A stretch of 64,000 nt of DNA from Panaeolus papilionaceus (lineage: Eukaryota; Basidiomycota; Agaricomycetes; Agaricales). Below are positions 35,982 to 47,517 of the stretch, in pieces; position 1 is the first letter of the stretch, and every line of letters begins with the position of its first letter. The stretch lies in contig JADNRZ010000001.1 in assembly GCA_015501605.1 (NCBI GenBank), forward strand, positions 2,914,001 through 2,978,000, read 5' to 3'. The notes under the pieces are model-generated. The model was not told the DNA's origin and made no database searches. It saw nothing but the letters and a program-made list of their open reading frames with translations. Position numbers and translations under genes: made by a program.

Positions 35982-36807
35982 TCACAAGAAAATGGTCAAT
36001 TCTTTCCACCAACAGTAGCTGGCGACCGTAAAAAGACCTAGAACAGCAGGGCCCAAGTCAAGCTGGACGATCGTGTATATCCAAATTGTCGCAAATGGTG
36101 GTCCCTACAAGATGGTTAAGAAAAGGGTCGGAAATTCCAATGGAAATTAATTTCACCTGTTTCATCACTGTGAGCCAATTGGCGTTATTGACCTGATACA
36201 ACAGGCGGCTTCCACAAAGAACAGAGATTATGAATAGGAATATTTGCATTTTGCGATAGGGCTTGTATCTCATGGCTGAATAAATCGGGTTAATTGTGAA
36301 TTTTATTTGCGATCTGGGAAATGAAAAACGCTCACTAAAGAAAATAAAGATAGACAAGACTGGTGCAGTTTCAGCATGGTACCACGACCTTTGCAAACGG
36401 AGCATATCACGTACTGGGCACTCCGGAAATAATTCTTTCATAAAGATCGTCAACAGCGGCCTTCCTTCCATACTGCTGACGAACCAGACTGAACAGATAT
36501 AGGTTAGTGCTGAACGTGTATTTGTCGTGTATTCGACGTACATTTCCATCAATATCAAGAGGGAGGAGAAGGGTATGATATACATGACGGCGTTGAATAT
36601 TTCGTCCCCCAGAGTGAGTTCTTCAGGTTCCTTTGTGGCAGGGGCGGGCTCAGACTTGACCGAATCTAAGATACCAGTTTGCTTTATTAAGCGCCATTGC
36701 TCGTCCTCAGGAATGTCAATTAGAGGTTTCGTTTTAGCAGGGGGTATTGACGAAGGTGATTTAAGAGGGACATCCTTTGAACCAGCTGCCTTGCGTCGAG
36801 AAGGCAT
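35982..36807 (-). CDS. DUF7719-type multi-pass membrane protein
   Basis: Conserved fungal membrane protein, about 250 residues. The start at 36807 gives MPSRRKAAGSKDVPLKSPSS, a basic cytosolic N-terminus, then DEQWRLIKQTGILDSVK. Membrane segments: FNAVMYIIPFSSLLILMEMY, the APVLSIFIFF region, MQIFLFIISVLCGSRLLYQV, and the C-terminal pair PPFATIWIYTIVQLDLGPAV with LGLFTVASYCWWKELTIFL. The PFS-LLLLM start, the PILSIFI-like middle and the PP-ATIWI-TIVQLDL-PAV-GL end fit the DUF7719 family as I know it. The final intron lies between the MKQ and GPPFATIW codons (about 36155-36105); missing it would give a false out-of-frame end at 36058. Function unknown. Divergent from the FAF1-like gene (222 bp). 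Confidence 0.78.
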
Positions 36808-37029
36808 TGTAATGAAAGATTTAAACGAATGTGGCGAGTTTATTAGCTGAAAGCCAGCGTGTCCCTAAATACGTGGTCAGAGTCTAAGCTGTGAGGTGTA
36901 TGTAGAGAGGCAATGAGACGCGTGAATAGGCGGCTGATGATGGACTTGGTCGCGTGGGATTTATGATGTAAGTCAATTGCAGACTTTGAGCTCAGCTGCA
37001 AAGAAAATGATGCTGATCATAAATTGACC

Positions 37030-38195
37030 ATGACTGAAGATGCCCGCCTTCTTGCTATCCTAGACGCCCATGGCAAATCCTTTCTAGACGCCTTCGGACC
37101 CATTGATACCACAATAAACTCTCATAGAAAGAGGAAAGCTAATAATGACAATGTAAGGGCTAATAAAAAGGCACGAAAATCGCCTACACCAGATGAAGAA
37201 GACGAAGATGAGGACGAGGACGAGTGGACAGGCATAAATCAAAGCATAGACTCTGATGAAGACTCGGGCTCAGAGGATGACGAGGAAGATAGGTCAGGTG
37301 TGTATAATATCGAACGCTTAGTATTCGTCATCTTACCTTCCGATGACAGACTTTGAGCATACCGACGATGAATTCACTGGCGAAACAACAAAAGCCGCCA
37401 ACGTCGTGGTTTTCTCAGAAAATATTCCAAAGAAGACGATGGACGATAAAGCACAGAGAAAAGCATTCATGGTATCTCTCCCTTGAGCTAAAATCGCCCC
37501 GAGTTATCTAACTTTTACACAGTCATCGAAAGTTAGCAAGCTCATATCAGGGCCCTCACAGCCATCCACCTCCCAATCTCGCTCAAAAACAGCCGCAGAG
37601 GAAGAAGACGACAAGTGTGTCCCCATTAATTTAACCAAACTCTGAGCCTTTTGACTCATAACATATCTCATCCAGGACGAATGCGCAAAACGATGCCCTG
37701 CTACACAAGCTGGTTCATACAAAACTCCTATCTGGATCTTTAAACCCGGAACTCGATATAGATGGTGCGAAGAAGCGCAAAGCTCTCGCTGGTCGTGTCC
37801 TTGAGATCAGCGGATCTGCTAAACTGGGTAAAGGCGAAAAATCAGTTCGTGAAGCGGAAAGAGCGAAAGCAAGCAAAAATGTAAGGGAGGGTCTTGCTCG
37901 AAAACAGCAGCAGAGGAACAAGCAGGAATTGGAAGAGGTACGTTGATGGTTCGTTCTATGAAGGTCATGATTATTGACTCTCTTTCAGGCCAAAAACCTG
38001 GGCAATTATCACCCAACGCTGAAGAAAATGTTTGAAGCATCGAGCGCTGGCCCATCACGGAAAAGGCAGAAGGGTCTTAAATTGGGTGTTGGAACTTTCC
38101 AAGGAGGTGTTCTCAAGCTCAGAAAATCCGATGTCAGTTCGGTTATGCCGGGTCAGTCGTCGACACGCGGTAAGAAGGGCAAATCTAGGGGGTGA
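37030..38195 (+). CDS. FAF1/C1orf131-like rRNA-processing factor
   Basis: Basic/acidic nucleolar-type protein of about 290 residues; I place the start at the ATG at 37030 (MTEDARLLAILDAHGKSFLD). It then has an NLS-like RKRKAN...KKARK and an acidic run (PDEEDEDEDEDEWTG, SDEDSGSEDDEEDRS). The conserved core is VVVFSENIPKKTMDDKAQRK with AFMSSKVSKL, and later KKRKALAGRVLEISGSAKLG. The C-terminus is GLKLGVGTFQGGVLKLRKSD, a highly diagnostic end for the FAF1 (yeast 40S pre-rRNA processing) / C1orf131 (DUF4602) family. Expected to act in early 18S rRNA maturation as part of the SSU processome; this is by homology. Several introns, the first near 37299-37352. Confidence 0.83.
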
Positions 38196-38328
38196 AGCTT
38201 GTAAAATACGCACACTACTTTTACATACGGGTACACTTACTAATACAGATGGTGTTACAACATATAGATATTGTTACTACATCCTAACAAGGGAGATCTG
38301 AAGTGGAATACCGCGAAATAAAAAAAGA

Positions 38329-38344
38329 GGGGGGGGAGGGTGGG
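38329..38344 (+). other. G-rich tract with G-quadruplex pattern
   Basis: A run of eight G, then A, GGG, T, GGG. It can be parsed as four G3 blocks with loops of one or two bases, which fits the strict quadruplex pattern. It lies between the 3' ends of two convergent genes. Confidence 0.5.
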
Positions 38345-38407
38345 ACACGAGCAAATGTTCAGTGATGGGACATGCGGGAAGCAACGCTTCTTTGAACCGG
38401 AATAGCG

Positions 38408-40162
38408 TTAGATGGGCCTGGAAGGAATGCGGGAGCTTTTCTAAAGGCAAACAAGAAAATCAGACAGCATTAAAATTGGGATAGATGGCGAGGTTTACAC
38501 TGCATGCTGTCGACCCCGAGTGTCAATTTTGATCGTCCTTGAGGATGAGCGGGCAGGTTTTCTTTCAAGCAAGTCTTAGTATCGTGTGTTTGAGATCAGT
38601 GTGTAAAATTACTTACCGGCCTTGCGTTGCTTGGCTGCCATCCCCACTCAACACAATGGATATTGGTCGTCGCGGCAAAACGGCGGACTCTCTAACGCCG
38701 TCAGAGCTACATAGATCAGTCAGCATATATCTAGACCAGATGCCTTACAACCTACTGGTATAGTTGCTTTCCAAATTCATCATGAACGATAATGGGTATG
38801 TTCTTCAAAGCGTAATTCCTGCTAGGCTGGACCAAACCCCGCTTGTTGATGCTGCAAAGGAATTCCCGAATGAGCGGCATATAATAGCCAGATGGAGGGG
38901 TATCACGAACCTCACGATATCGTTGCCCGCTTCATCCTCGAAGACAAAATTTACACCCCTTGGTACGATATAATGATACACTTCTGGCGGTTCTCGACTA
39001 GATCTATCATCAGAGTCGGCTTCATAAATAATAGGCTGTAGGTGAGGAGTCAGAACAAGTCCGCAGTATGTGTAAACAGAAGGGCATTACCGGTAGCCTT
39101 TCATGCGGCATTGCTTGAGGTGGATGACCAGACCAATTGCTGGGTGGCCTGCGGGCCGATCCAGCTGTACTGGGTGCGAACCGTTCTGAATGCGCAGGAC
39201 GTGATGGGCCTTGGTGACTAGGTGCTCTCATCATCGAGCCTGTGATGCTTGGTGCACGTTCGGAAGGTGCACGGTAACTTCGCTGACTCATAGCTGCTCC
39301 CATGAAAGGAGCAGCAGTGCTTGGGGCACGCGCCGAGCGCTGCATACTCGGTGCGTAGATTGATCCCGGGGGGAGGGGTTGGTTCTAATCGGGAAGGTGT
39401 CCATGAGCATGAAGTGTAAACGTAAAACAAACGGAGTCAAACCTTTTTCGCCTGCGTCAGGCGAGCATGGTGGACGGAATCTGCGTAATTGGCGAATCTG
39501 GGTTGTACGGGCAGCACTTCAGAATTGTTGGAGGCGGCGCGTTGCATGTAACTGCGATCTGGGGTTTCGCCCCACTCATCATCCTCTTCGTCAATTTGAT
39601 GTCTTGTAAGGGTTGAAGGTTCTCTATGCACACTAGGAATGGGGCTCCATGCTCTTGAAGGTACTGTAGAGATGGGCGTCCGGGCATTTGCAGGAACACC
39701 AGAAATGTATTTGCTGACCACAGGATCTGCATCAGTTAGGACAGACCTTTGGCCAGTGTAGAGAGACTCTAGTTCTGGCGCCCGCTTCCTCGCATAGGGT
39801 GCTGGGTATCTTCCTGCATCATGTTGCAGTCCGGGAAGTTCAGGGCTGAATAGTTGGGGAGGTGGGTGTTGCTACAAGGTTGGTGAGTATAAAGGACATA
39901 GCTATCAATGACACACAACACCCACTGTTGGATCAATTTCGAATGGTACCCCGCTGTCTGGACGATGCAACATGGGCTCGTCCATAAGCCTTATAGGCCT
40001 TGGCGGGGCATAACCCTCCTCCGCTATGGAGGGTTGGGGTGGGTGTCTTGTTAATGTGTTGGACTTCCGAAGCTTTCCAGATGTCTGACTGCCAGAGCGA
40101 AGTAAAGATGGTTCATGTTTCTGTTCCTTGGATTTGCGGCTCTTGAAGAAACCAAATGGCAT
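38408..40162 (-). CDS. Disordered protein with RAPS repeats and a conserved C-terminal module
   Basis: About 420 residues, no family recognised. The start at 40162 gives MPFGFFKSRKSKEQKHEPSL, a basic amphipathic start. Most of the protein is disordered and rich in Ser, Pro, Arg and Ala. A cluster around 39130-39345 repeats the unit RAPS (ARAPSTAA, YRAPSERAPS, MRAPSHQGPS, RFAPSTAG). The C-terminal part looks folded: PPEVYHYIVPRGVNFVFEDE, AGNDIVRSINKRGLVQPSRN, then YALKNIPIIVHDEFGKQLYH. It then turns basic and Ser-rich (GRKPARSSSRTIKIDTRGRQ). The last intron (about 38484-38429) has a good branch site and acceptor, moving the stop to 38408; retention would stop at about 38482. Likely cytoplasmic or cytoskeletal or nuclear; no membrane or export signals. 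Confidence 0.68.
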
Positions 40163-40544
40163 TAACGGATAATAGGATTAATTTCAGATGACGGTGGCGA
40201 GAGGAGAAAGTTGAAGACAGAGTCCGCCCTGAGATACGGGTTTCGAACACGAGGCCAGCATGTGTAAAGACTTGCTGGCACACGCGATAAAAGAATGAGA
40301 ACAATGAGCTTCGCGCCATCAAACCAAATTATCCCAGGCAATCGATGATCAACGATGATCAAAATCATACATGAAAGCTTTCAAAGACAAGGGGCGTTGT
40401 AATAGTCTCAACTTGGTTTGGAAGGAAGATACAATCAACACATGCTGTCAATTCTTTTGGGACATTTGACATCAAGTATAATAGCATGTACAATAATCTA
40501 CGATTATGGAAATGTGATACAAGAAACTGGGTACAGGAAGCGAT
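40163..40544. other. Intergenic, no gene seen
   Basis: 382 bp between two minus-strand genes: promoter of the RAPS-repeat gene and 3' flank of the p27-type zinc-ribbon gene. Confidence 0.35.
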
Positions 40545-41663
40545 TTAGATCTGCTGGATTTGTCCCAGGGCTTTGGCCGTTTTGTCGATTGCTTCTGCAG
40601 TATTTCCTATCGAAATCACGTCCAAAGATGGACCAGAGATTAGATATTCGAGATGCTTGTTCAGGGCCTGGAGTGATGCTTCTAACGTTCTTCGAGAGGC
40701 TGATAGAAGGTCTGTATATGAAGTTGTTGAGATCGAGGTTGCCTGAACTCCTGTTGGTTTTTGGGATGTCGGTTCCTTTTCCTATAAAATATGATCAGAC
40801 TTTCCATTTTTACATGGATGTGACTGAACCTTACGACAGGTGCAGGAACGGCTACAACACGATTTTGCATTTGAAAATGAGGTAGAGGACGTGGTGCTGG
40901 CTGAGGATAGGGAACCTGCTTCTGTCAGAATTATACCACCATTACAAGAGACAGTCTTACGACAATAGGATCTTCGGTCTGAGGTTGAGGTGGTCTTTGG
41001 GTAGATGGGGTGGGTTTGGGAGGGGGCTTAGGCGCGTCGTCGAGCAAACGAAGGAGTTCACGTCCAGCCCAGTCAACCTCTGTGATGTATACTCGACCAC
41101 AGATGACACATTCCTTGTGATATGTTTATGAAAACGGTAATTAAAAACAAGAATTTAGGGCAACTCACCTTCCTTGGATCTTTTTCGCCTCCAGCCTTTG
41201 GGGGTCGAACAAGGGGTACGCCATAGCAGTCCTCGTTAGGACATTCTTCTCCAAGCATTGCCCACCCTTGCAACATTTTCTTTCCGATTTCAGAAGACGC
41301 ACGATCCGATTGCTCCCTTCTTCGTCGGCTTAGTTCAGTCTCAGGTGGGGGCATGTATACAGGAGATCCAGGAATGTCAGAAACCTCCGTTGGGGGTGTT
41401 GATGAGCGTGAGGGAATTGACGACAATTCTTCTGAAGAGGCTTTCGTGCTTTCTACAGGGTCGACCGAAGCTGGTGCAGTTGAAGCACCAGGGGAATGTC
41501 CTTCTGCGCATTTGGCACAGAACGATGTCACTGGTGTTCTTCCAGCTGGAGATCTCAACAAAGGAACAGTACATCCAGCAGTAGGACACCTTTTATCTGT
41601 TAAGACCCATCCTTTAAGCATATAATCGCCGAGTGTTTGTGAGATATCGACTAGAGTCGCCAT
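40545..41663 (-). CDS. Protein with two p27/ZNRD2-type zinc ribbons
   Basis: About 300 residues. The start at 41663 gives MATLVDISQTLGDYMLKGWV. Two copies of the Auto_anti-p27 (PF06677) zinc ribbon are visible. The first is LGDYMLKGWVLTDKRCPTAG with VPLLRSP and VTSFCAKC. The second is IGKKMLQGWAMLGEECPNED with GVPLVRPP and, after an intron, ECVICGRVYITE. They are separated by a Ser/Thr/Pro-rich linker (SSIPSRSSTPPTEVSDIPGS). Each has the CPxxxC...CxxC zinc ligands. The C-terminal third has a Pro-rich stretch and a helix (TDLLSASRRTLEASLQALNK, AEAIDKTAKALGQIQQI), ending at 40545. Human ZNRD2 (SSSCA1) binds tankyrase and may act in mitosis; archaeal and fungal relatives are uncharacterised. Divergent from the EDEM gene (202 bp). 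Confidence 0.83.
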
Positions 41664-41742
41664 TAGAAGATGAAAGTCTTGCGTAAGTGAACAAAATAAA
41701 TTGGTTTCTATTTTTAGGAGAGGGGTATGTTAGTGAATAAGT

Positions 41743-41748
41743 CACGTG
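41743..41748. promoter_or_regulatory. CACGTG palindrome in the ZNRD2-like/EDEM divergent promoter
   Basis: A perfect E-box-type palindrome lies 80 bp from the minus-strand start and 118 bp from the plus-strand start. bHLH factors such as Cbf1 bind this core; occupancy is inferred only. Confidence 0.3.
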
Positions 41749-41865
41749 TTGCCACGACATTGCAGATTCCAATTCTAAATTCGGGTCCAAATCTCTGTGG
41801 TCAACACTTGTCGTTCGGTGAACTTATACGTTCACCCTCAATCTGGCGCCGCTTTAACGTTTCAG

Positions 41866-44800
41866 ATGAAGTGGGGACGTTATTGGCCAGAATGTATACT
41901 CACAACTTGCGTTCTTGCTGTTAATGGCTTCAGATGGTTCCAGACCACGACGGCTTCTCAATCTCCGCCTCCTGTGAAACCCGTGAATAGACCATGGACT
42001 GCAGACCGTAAAATAGCGACTAGGTGCGCTTCAAATGAGCCAATCTTGCTCTCCGATATCTAAAATGACTTAGGGAACAAATCCGCGAGTTGTGGTATCA
42101 TGGCTTCGATCACTATATGGACTATGGTGCGCTCACTTGACTTGGTGCTTTACATGCTCTAATTACTCCGATTTAGCGTTTCCTCTTGACGAAGTGAGTG
42201 AAATACACTGTAACACGTTATGAAACATCTAATGCGCTATCAGCTAACACCCCTTACATGTGCTGGACAAGGACCCGACTGGAAGAACCAGTATGTTTTT
42301 CCAGTGTTCGATTGACCACCCAACTAATTATTGCGTTTCCAGAGCCAATTTTGCAGCAAATGATGTTGCAGGAAACTTCTCTCTTACTCTCATAGACGTG
42401 CTGGATACGCTAGTGGTGCTGGACGACCGACCAGGATTCGAAAAGGCCGTCAAAAATGTGATTGAGTGGGTCTCCTTCGATGTGGATACACGTCCCCAAG
42501 TGTTCGAAACCACTATTCGGGTCTTGGGTGGACTGCTTTCAGGACACATTTTCGCAAGTCAACGGGATCAGCCTTTCCACTTGCCCTGGTATAAGGACGA
42601 ACTTCTCAACATGGCACACGATCTAGGGAAGCGGTTACTACCCGCTTTCTCGACACCTACGGGCCTGCCATACGCCAGGGTAAGTGAACCTCTCTATCCG
42701 GTATAATGTATATGTAATATCCTTTGGTAGGTCAATCTACGAAAAGGCGTGATGAAGGGGGAATCTGTTGAGACTTGTCAGTGACCATTAACGCAGTGTC
42801 AACACCGGCTCATATTCGCTCTCTTTTTACAGGTACTGCAGGTGCAGGTTCCTTGATTCTCGAGTTTGCCACCCTCAGCCGGCTCACTGGCGACGATCGT
42901 TTCGAAAAGGCGGCTCACAAAGTAATCACAGTTCTCAGTTCGATTACAGGTAATTAACACGTACTTGTAGGCCTTTTTTGGACTTTGGAACAGAAAATCC
43001 GAAATCGGACTTGTGGGCAATACAATAAACACTAGAAATGGGGTAAGGATGCTCTCTTCGAGATGGTTCATAGTGTAACCTTTCTACAGAAATGGATGCA
43101 CCCAGAGACGACTAGCATTGGGGCCGGAATTGACTCTTTCTACGAGTACGCACTAAAGTGGTACATCATGAGTGGTAGGTGGCGCCTACTGATCAAACAA
43201 GGAGGCTTTAGTGTTTACACCAGCATACAGGGGAGATTGAGTTCCTTGACGTTTGGGACGACGCCTACGCAGCTCTGATGCGATATTCGCGCTCCAAGGA
43301 TGGGTACTGGGTACAGCTCGTTGTGTTATTTGATTGTCTTACATGACTCATGCGTCACAGTTCCGAACAGTGAACATACACAGCGGCGACGCTGCCTACC
43401 TAACAGTCGATTCCTTGTCAGCATTTTGGCCAGGACTTCAAGTATTGGCGGGTGATGTTCAAAACGCCATCAAACTACATATGTTATGTAGGTGCCTAAA
43501 TAGTTCATCAGGGCTAAACTAACTCATTTGATGCAGACTATAATCTATGGAAGCAACACTCGGGACTCCCTGAGGTGTACGATACAAACTTTAAGCAAGC
43601 AACTTCATTCCAATATCCTCTGAGACCAGGTTAGTCCTGTCCACCAATAAGTGGGAGACGTCTGACACCCTCCCAGAATTTATTGAATCTACATGGTATT
43701 TATATCGGGTGAGATATTGGTCAAAATCAACATATTCTACACAATGCTTACGTGTATACAGGCAACTCGAGATCCTTTCTATTTGGACGTTGGAGAGCGT
43801 GTTCTCTTTGATATAGTGACGCGTGCCAAAGTCGACTGTGGACTGACGGGTATAGCAGATCTGCGCACTAATAAGCGCGACGATCGTATGGAGTCTTTCG
43901 CTCTTTCGGAAACCTTAAAAGTTCGTATATTTTCCTTGAGCCCATGTTAGTCGCCTGACCATGTTATAGTATCTTTATCTCCTCTTTGACGAAGAAAATC
44001 GTATTCACTCCGACGACTCTAATTATGTATTTACTACTGAGGGCCATATTCTTACCTTGGGACCCGAACACCTCAAACCAGTCCCCTCTGCTCGCAGAAA
44101 GGCTCGCACAGTGGAGGATCACCAATGCCCTGCCTATGTCCCTACCTTGATGGGTTATGACCCCAAAAAGACCAAGTCGGGCATTGTTCGGGGAATAAGA
44201 TCCCGTCCAGATGCAGAATACCCTCGACATCTTGTCGGAGCATCGGCGAGCACTGCAGATCAGGCTTACTGGTCTCTAGATGGGTATTGTGAGAAACCAT
44301 ACGTTGAACCCTATGTAGGTGCCCCAACCCCCTCGGGTACATCACGAACTAATCACCCCTTTAGACCTATGAATTCATCCTCGCTCCTAATGGCAAATCA
44401 GTCCCTGAAGATCTTAGCCCCAGCTTCCTCAAATTAGCACCTGTTCACGATGGCTACATTCTACACAACTTGACGGGAGTTCGTGCGCAGATCGTCCAAA
44501 GACTGGACAACACGGGTTATGACCTTCGTAAATGTAAGTGGGACATAGAAGTGATGTTACCCTTCATTCTGACTCTGACCGGTTCATAGTGGGACATTAT
44601 TCCATCCGCCCTGGTCAACTCGTCTACATCAACGATTCTACCATTTTCGCCTCGGACGATGGCCACATCGCGCAAGAGACGCTTCGTCGCCGGGATCCAG
44701 AAGTGCGCATGAACCTTTTCACCGAAAACTTTGTGCCTCCGGAGCACCTCAAGGGTAGCGTGTTCACTGACAACGGAATCGATGTATCCGTCGTTGGCTA

Positions 44801-45359
44801 CTCAGCACAATTTGGCGCCGACCTTTCGTCCAACTATTATGACAGCAAGTTACCAGTACCTTTGATCCGCACTGAGGAAGGAGTGGCCGTTCATCGAGAA
44901 CCCGAAAATCAGTACGGTTGTGAACCCTTCCAGGGCGAATACCCTGATAGCGTATTGCTGATCCACCGCGGCGAGTGCACCTTCCTCGAAAAGTTGCTCC
45001 AGGCCCGCGCAGCCAAAGCAGAAGGCATTATCATCATCAGCGACGAGGACCTAGCCATCAACCCTACAGCAAGCAAAGCAGAGGTCGAGGCAGCCGGAGA
45101 TCTCAGTCAACTCGCTGTTGTTCTCCTCCCAAAAACCACAGGGGCCACCTTCGAAGAGCTCTTGGTAACTAGCAGCAAACTCGATGGGGTGACGATAAAG
45201 ATATCTGTTCCACTACCGGAGCATAACAGATACAGCGATGATTCTACACAAATACCTATAAATGAGGACGACGACAAGGAAGGAGAGAGTGGGAAAGACT
45301 CCAACCGTATTTTGTACATTAACGGACATCCATTAATAAATACTCGTCTATTGATCTAG
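41866..45359 (+). CDS. MNL1: ER degradation-enhancing alpha-mannosidase-like protein (GH47, EDEM/MNL1) with PA domain
   Basis: ER luminal mannosidase-like protein that marks misfolded glycoproteins for ERAD. About 900 residues and many introns. The start at 41866 gives MKWGRYWPECILTTCVLAVN, a signal sequence. GH47 domain in order: REQIRELWYHGFDHYMDYAF, FSLTLIDVLDTLVVLDDRPG, VFETTIRVLGGLLSGHIFAS, LPYARVNLRKGVMKGE, TAGAGSLILEFATLSRLTGD, TTSIGAGIDSFYEYALKWYI, IHSGDAAYLTVDSLSAFWPG, RPEFIESTWYLYRATRDPFY with MESFALSETLKYLYLLFDEE. The C-terminal third contains a PA (protease-associated) domain, with VLLIHRGECTFLEKLLQARA and AKAEGIIIIS. The length and PA domain fit the fungal EDEM/Htm1-Mnl1 class. 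It ends close to the convergent APRT gene (43 bp). Confidence 0.92.
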
Positions 45360-45402
45360 ATTAAATCTGTTTATGTGTGTGTGTGCTTGAATGAGTGGTC
45401 GA

Positions 45403-46123
45403 TTAATCCTCGCTCTGGATGACGGAGTAGACTGGTGCGTCGAGTTTGGAGGCGGCCTTCAAGAAGAGCAACTCAACAATGAAGAGGTACCCGAGGGTCT
45501 TTCCACCTTGTTTGGCGACGAGCTCACCAGCTGCCTTGGCAGATCCACCTAAAGAAATAATAAATATTAGAAACAAAATATGGCAATGAAGTTGAATTAT
45601 ATACCAGTAGCGATGAGATCATCAACGACGATGACAGTCTGACCAGGCTTGATAGCATCAGCCTGCATCTCAAAGCGATCCTGCAAACAGAGTCATGAAT
45701 AAGGATGACACCCAAATTTAAAGCAAGCAATCTGCGCACTGTTCCGTATTCCTTCTCGTAGACAGCGTCGATGCATTGACCGGGCAATTTTCCAGCTTTC
45801 CTGACGGGGACGAATGCCGCACCTAGCCTAAGTGCGATGATAGGCCCAAGGAGGAAACCACGCGCGTCAAGACCGACGACGACATCGATCTTCTTTGTAG
45901 GGGTAAGACTGAGTGTATGTGATGTGATGTGATGAAGCAAGTGAGTGATCAAGGCCTCGAAGGCAAGGGGATTCCTCAGGATGGGGAAAATGTCCAAAAA
46001 CACGATTCCCTACAAATCTTCATGAGATTGATTTGTTGTCAGATAAATTCAATGGCTCAAAACCTTCTTAGGAAAATCTGGGTGTTCAGTCAAGTGCTGC
46101 CTGATGAAGTCAACGTCTGCCAT
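45403..46123 (-). CDS. APT1: Adenine phosphoribosyltransferase
   Basis: Purine salvage enzyme: adenine plus PRPP gives AMP and pyrophosphate; cytosolic. About 190 residues, four exons. The start at 46123 gives MADVDFIRQHLTEHPDFPKK, then GIVFLDIFPILRNPLAFEAL. Substrate loop: VVVGLDARGFLLGPIIALRL, with FVPVRKAGKLPGQCIDAVYE. The type I phosphoribosyltransferase PRPP motif is VIVVDDLIATGGSAKAAGEL. It ends LDAPVYSVIQSED at 45403. All catalytic elements are present and the length matches the eukaryotic APRT family. Its stop lies 43 bp from the stop of the EDEM gene on the other strand, so mature 3' UTRs almost certainly overlap. Confidence 0.94.
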
Positions 46124-46376
46124 CTTGGAAGGATAAAGATGAAGATGGAATCTTAAGCGCCTTTGTCTAGACTTTCACTTTATACGGGAGATTTATTTTG
46201 ATGTCGCGATTAAGTCTTATTATGGTATGTAGTTCAATGATTCGCTTGGTCGGATTTCATGATACATGGCGTGCGTGTCATGCTTCACATATGATTGGCA
46301 TGTCCATATGCATAATTTTCGTAGTGGGGAATAGCATAGCAAAAACAATAGAGTAAGGTCGACTACAGAACAAACT

Positions 46377-47372
46377 CTACACTGATTCAAGAATCTCAGG
46401 CTCCTTGAAGTCCTTCGCCACCCGTGTGCCTGTCTCCTAAAAGATGCATACAATGTTAATCGATGATGTGGCATAAAAAATACGCGATAACTCACGTCAG
46501 TGGTCTCTCCGTGAAGTTCGAGAAGCTTGGAAACATCGAACTTGGGTGATTTCAGGATCTTGGCCTTGCGAACGTAGACGTTCTGCAGGGGGTAGATGGA
46601 GCGGCAAGCCTTCTCGATCTCACGACCAATGGCCTCAGGAACGAACTTCTGAACGAGCTCCTTGAGGTCGCAAGAGGTAGCCTCCCGGGTCATAATCTCG
46701 AACATCTTCTTCCTGATCTCACGAATCTGACTTGACTGGGCGTAGGTGGTCTTGCGGACCTGGGAAGGGCGGCGTTTTGTGAAGCCAATGGCGAACAGGC
46801 GGATGAGGTAGCCGTCGGTGGTTTTGACGTCAATGTGGGCCTCGATGAGAGTCTGCCACTTGCGGACGAGAGAGCGGAGCTTGTCTGAGGTAAAGTCCAT
46901 CCCGTGGAAGTTGGTCAGGCAGTTCTTGCCCTGAACCTCGTCAACGCGCAGCTTAATTTTTCGGAAAGATTGTTCCTCATCCTTGTTGAGATCGGCGAGG
47001 GAGATTTCGATAACACGGCCCTTCAACGAGTCGTTGGCGTTTTCTGGATATTCGAGATAAGTCTAAAAACTTGGCAACCAATTGAACCATATAAACGCAC
47101 TCAGTCCCTGTGATCTGTTCACAAGCGTTTTGCCGACATTGCGGACCTCAAAGATTGAAGGGGCCTTAACGTCGTACCAATCTAAAATCATACAATTTAA
47201 GCCAAGCAACAAAATGATAAACTGAATTGTACATACCTTTGCGGGAGAAGGGGTCAACAACCTTCTTCTTGATACCCTTCTTACCTTTGGACAGGCGTTT
47301 GTTCTGCGAGCGATTTTAGAGGAGATTTTTAAAAATGTGTCCAGAGCAGGTGCATACCTTTCCAACAGCCAT
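46377..47372 (-). CDS. RPS1: 40S ribosomal protein eS1 (S3a/RPS1)
   Basis: Small-subunit ribosomal protein, about 257 residues. The start at 47372 is on a tiny first exon (MAVGK), typical of fungal ribosomal protein genes, then [20 protein letters not shown]. Further stretches: [100 protein letters not shown] and the C-terminal [15 protein letters not shown] ending at 46377. Reading through the last intron would give a false longer C-terminus. The product binds near the mRNA exit channel of the 40S subunit. Head-to-head with ATG10, 145 bp between start codons. Confidence 0.96.
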
Positions 47373-47517
47373 GCTTGATGAGTACCGACGGCCTTGAGTG
47401 CGAGCAGATGCTGTACCAAGTTTTGCTAGTTTGCTCTTGTTAGGAAGTTGTGGCTTTAAACCTTAATTTCAAAAACTGCACATCCGTTTATCGCAAAATT
47501 CCCAGGATAGGTCACAA

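Noticed and set aside
36058..36160. Alternative C-terminus of the DUF7719 protein ending DNLDIHDRPA
   Set aside because: It results from reading through an intron; splicing gives PPFATIWIYTIVQLDL and a family-like membrane end.
46220..46500. Longer eS1 C-terminus continuing past THGET
   Set aside because: That frame reads through the last intron; the spliced form ends EPEILESV as in other eS1 proteins.
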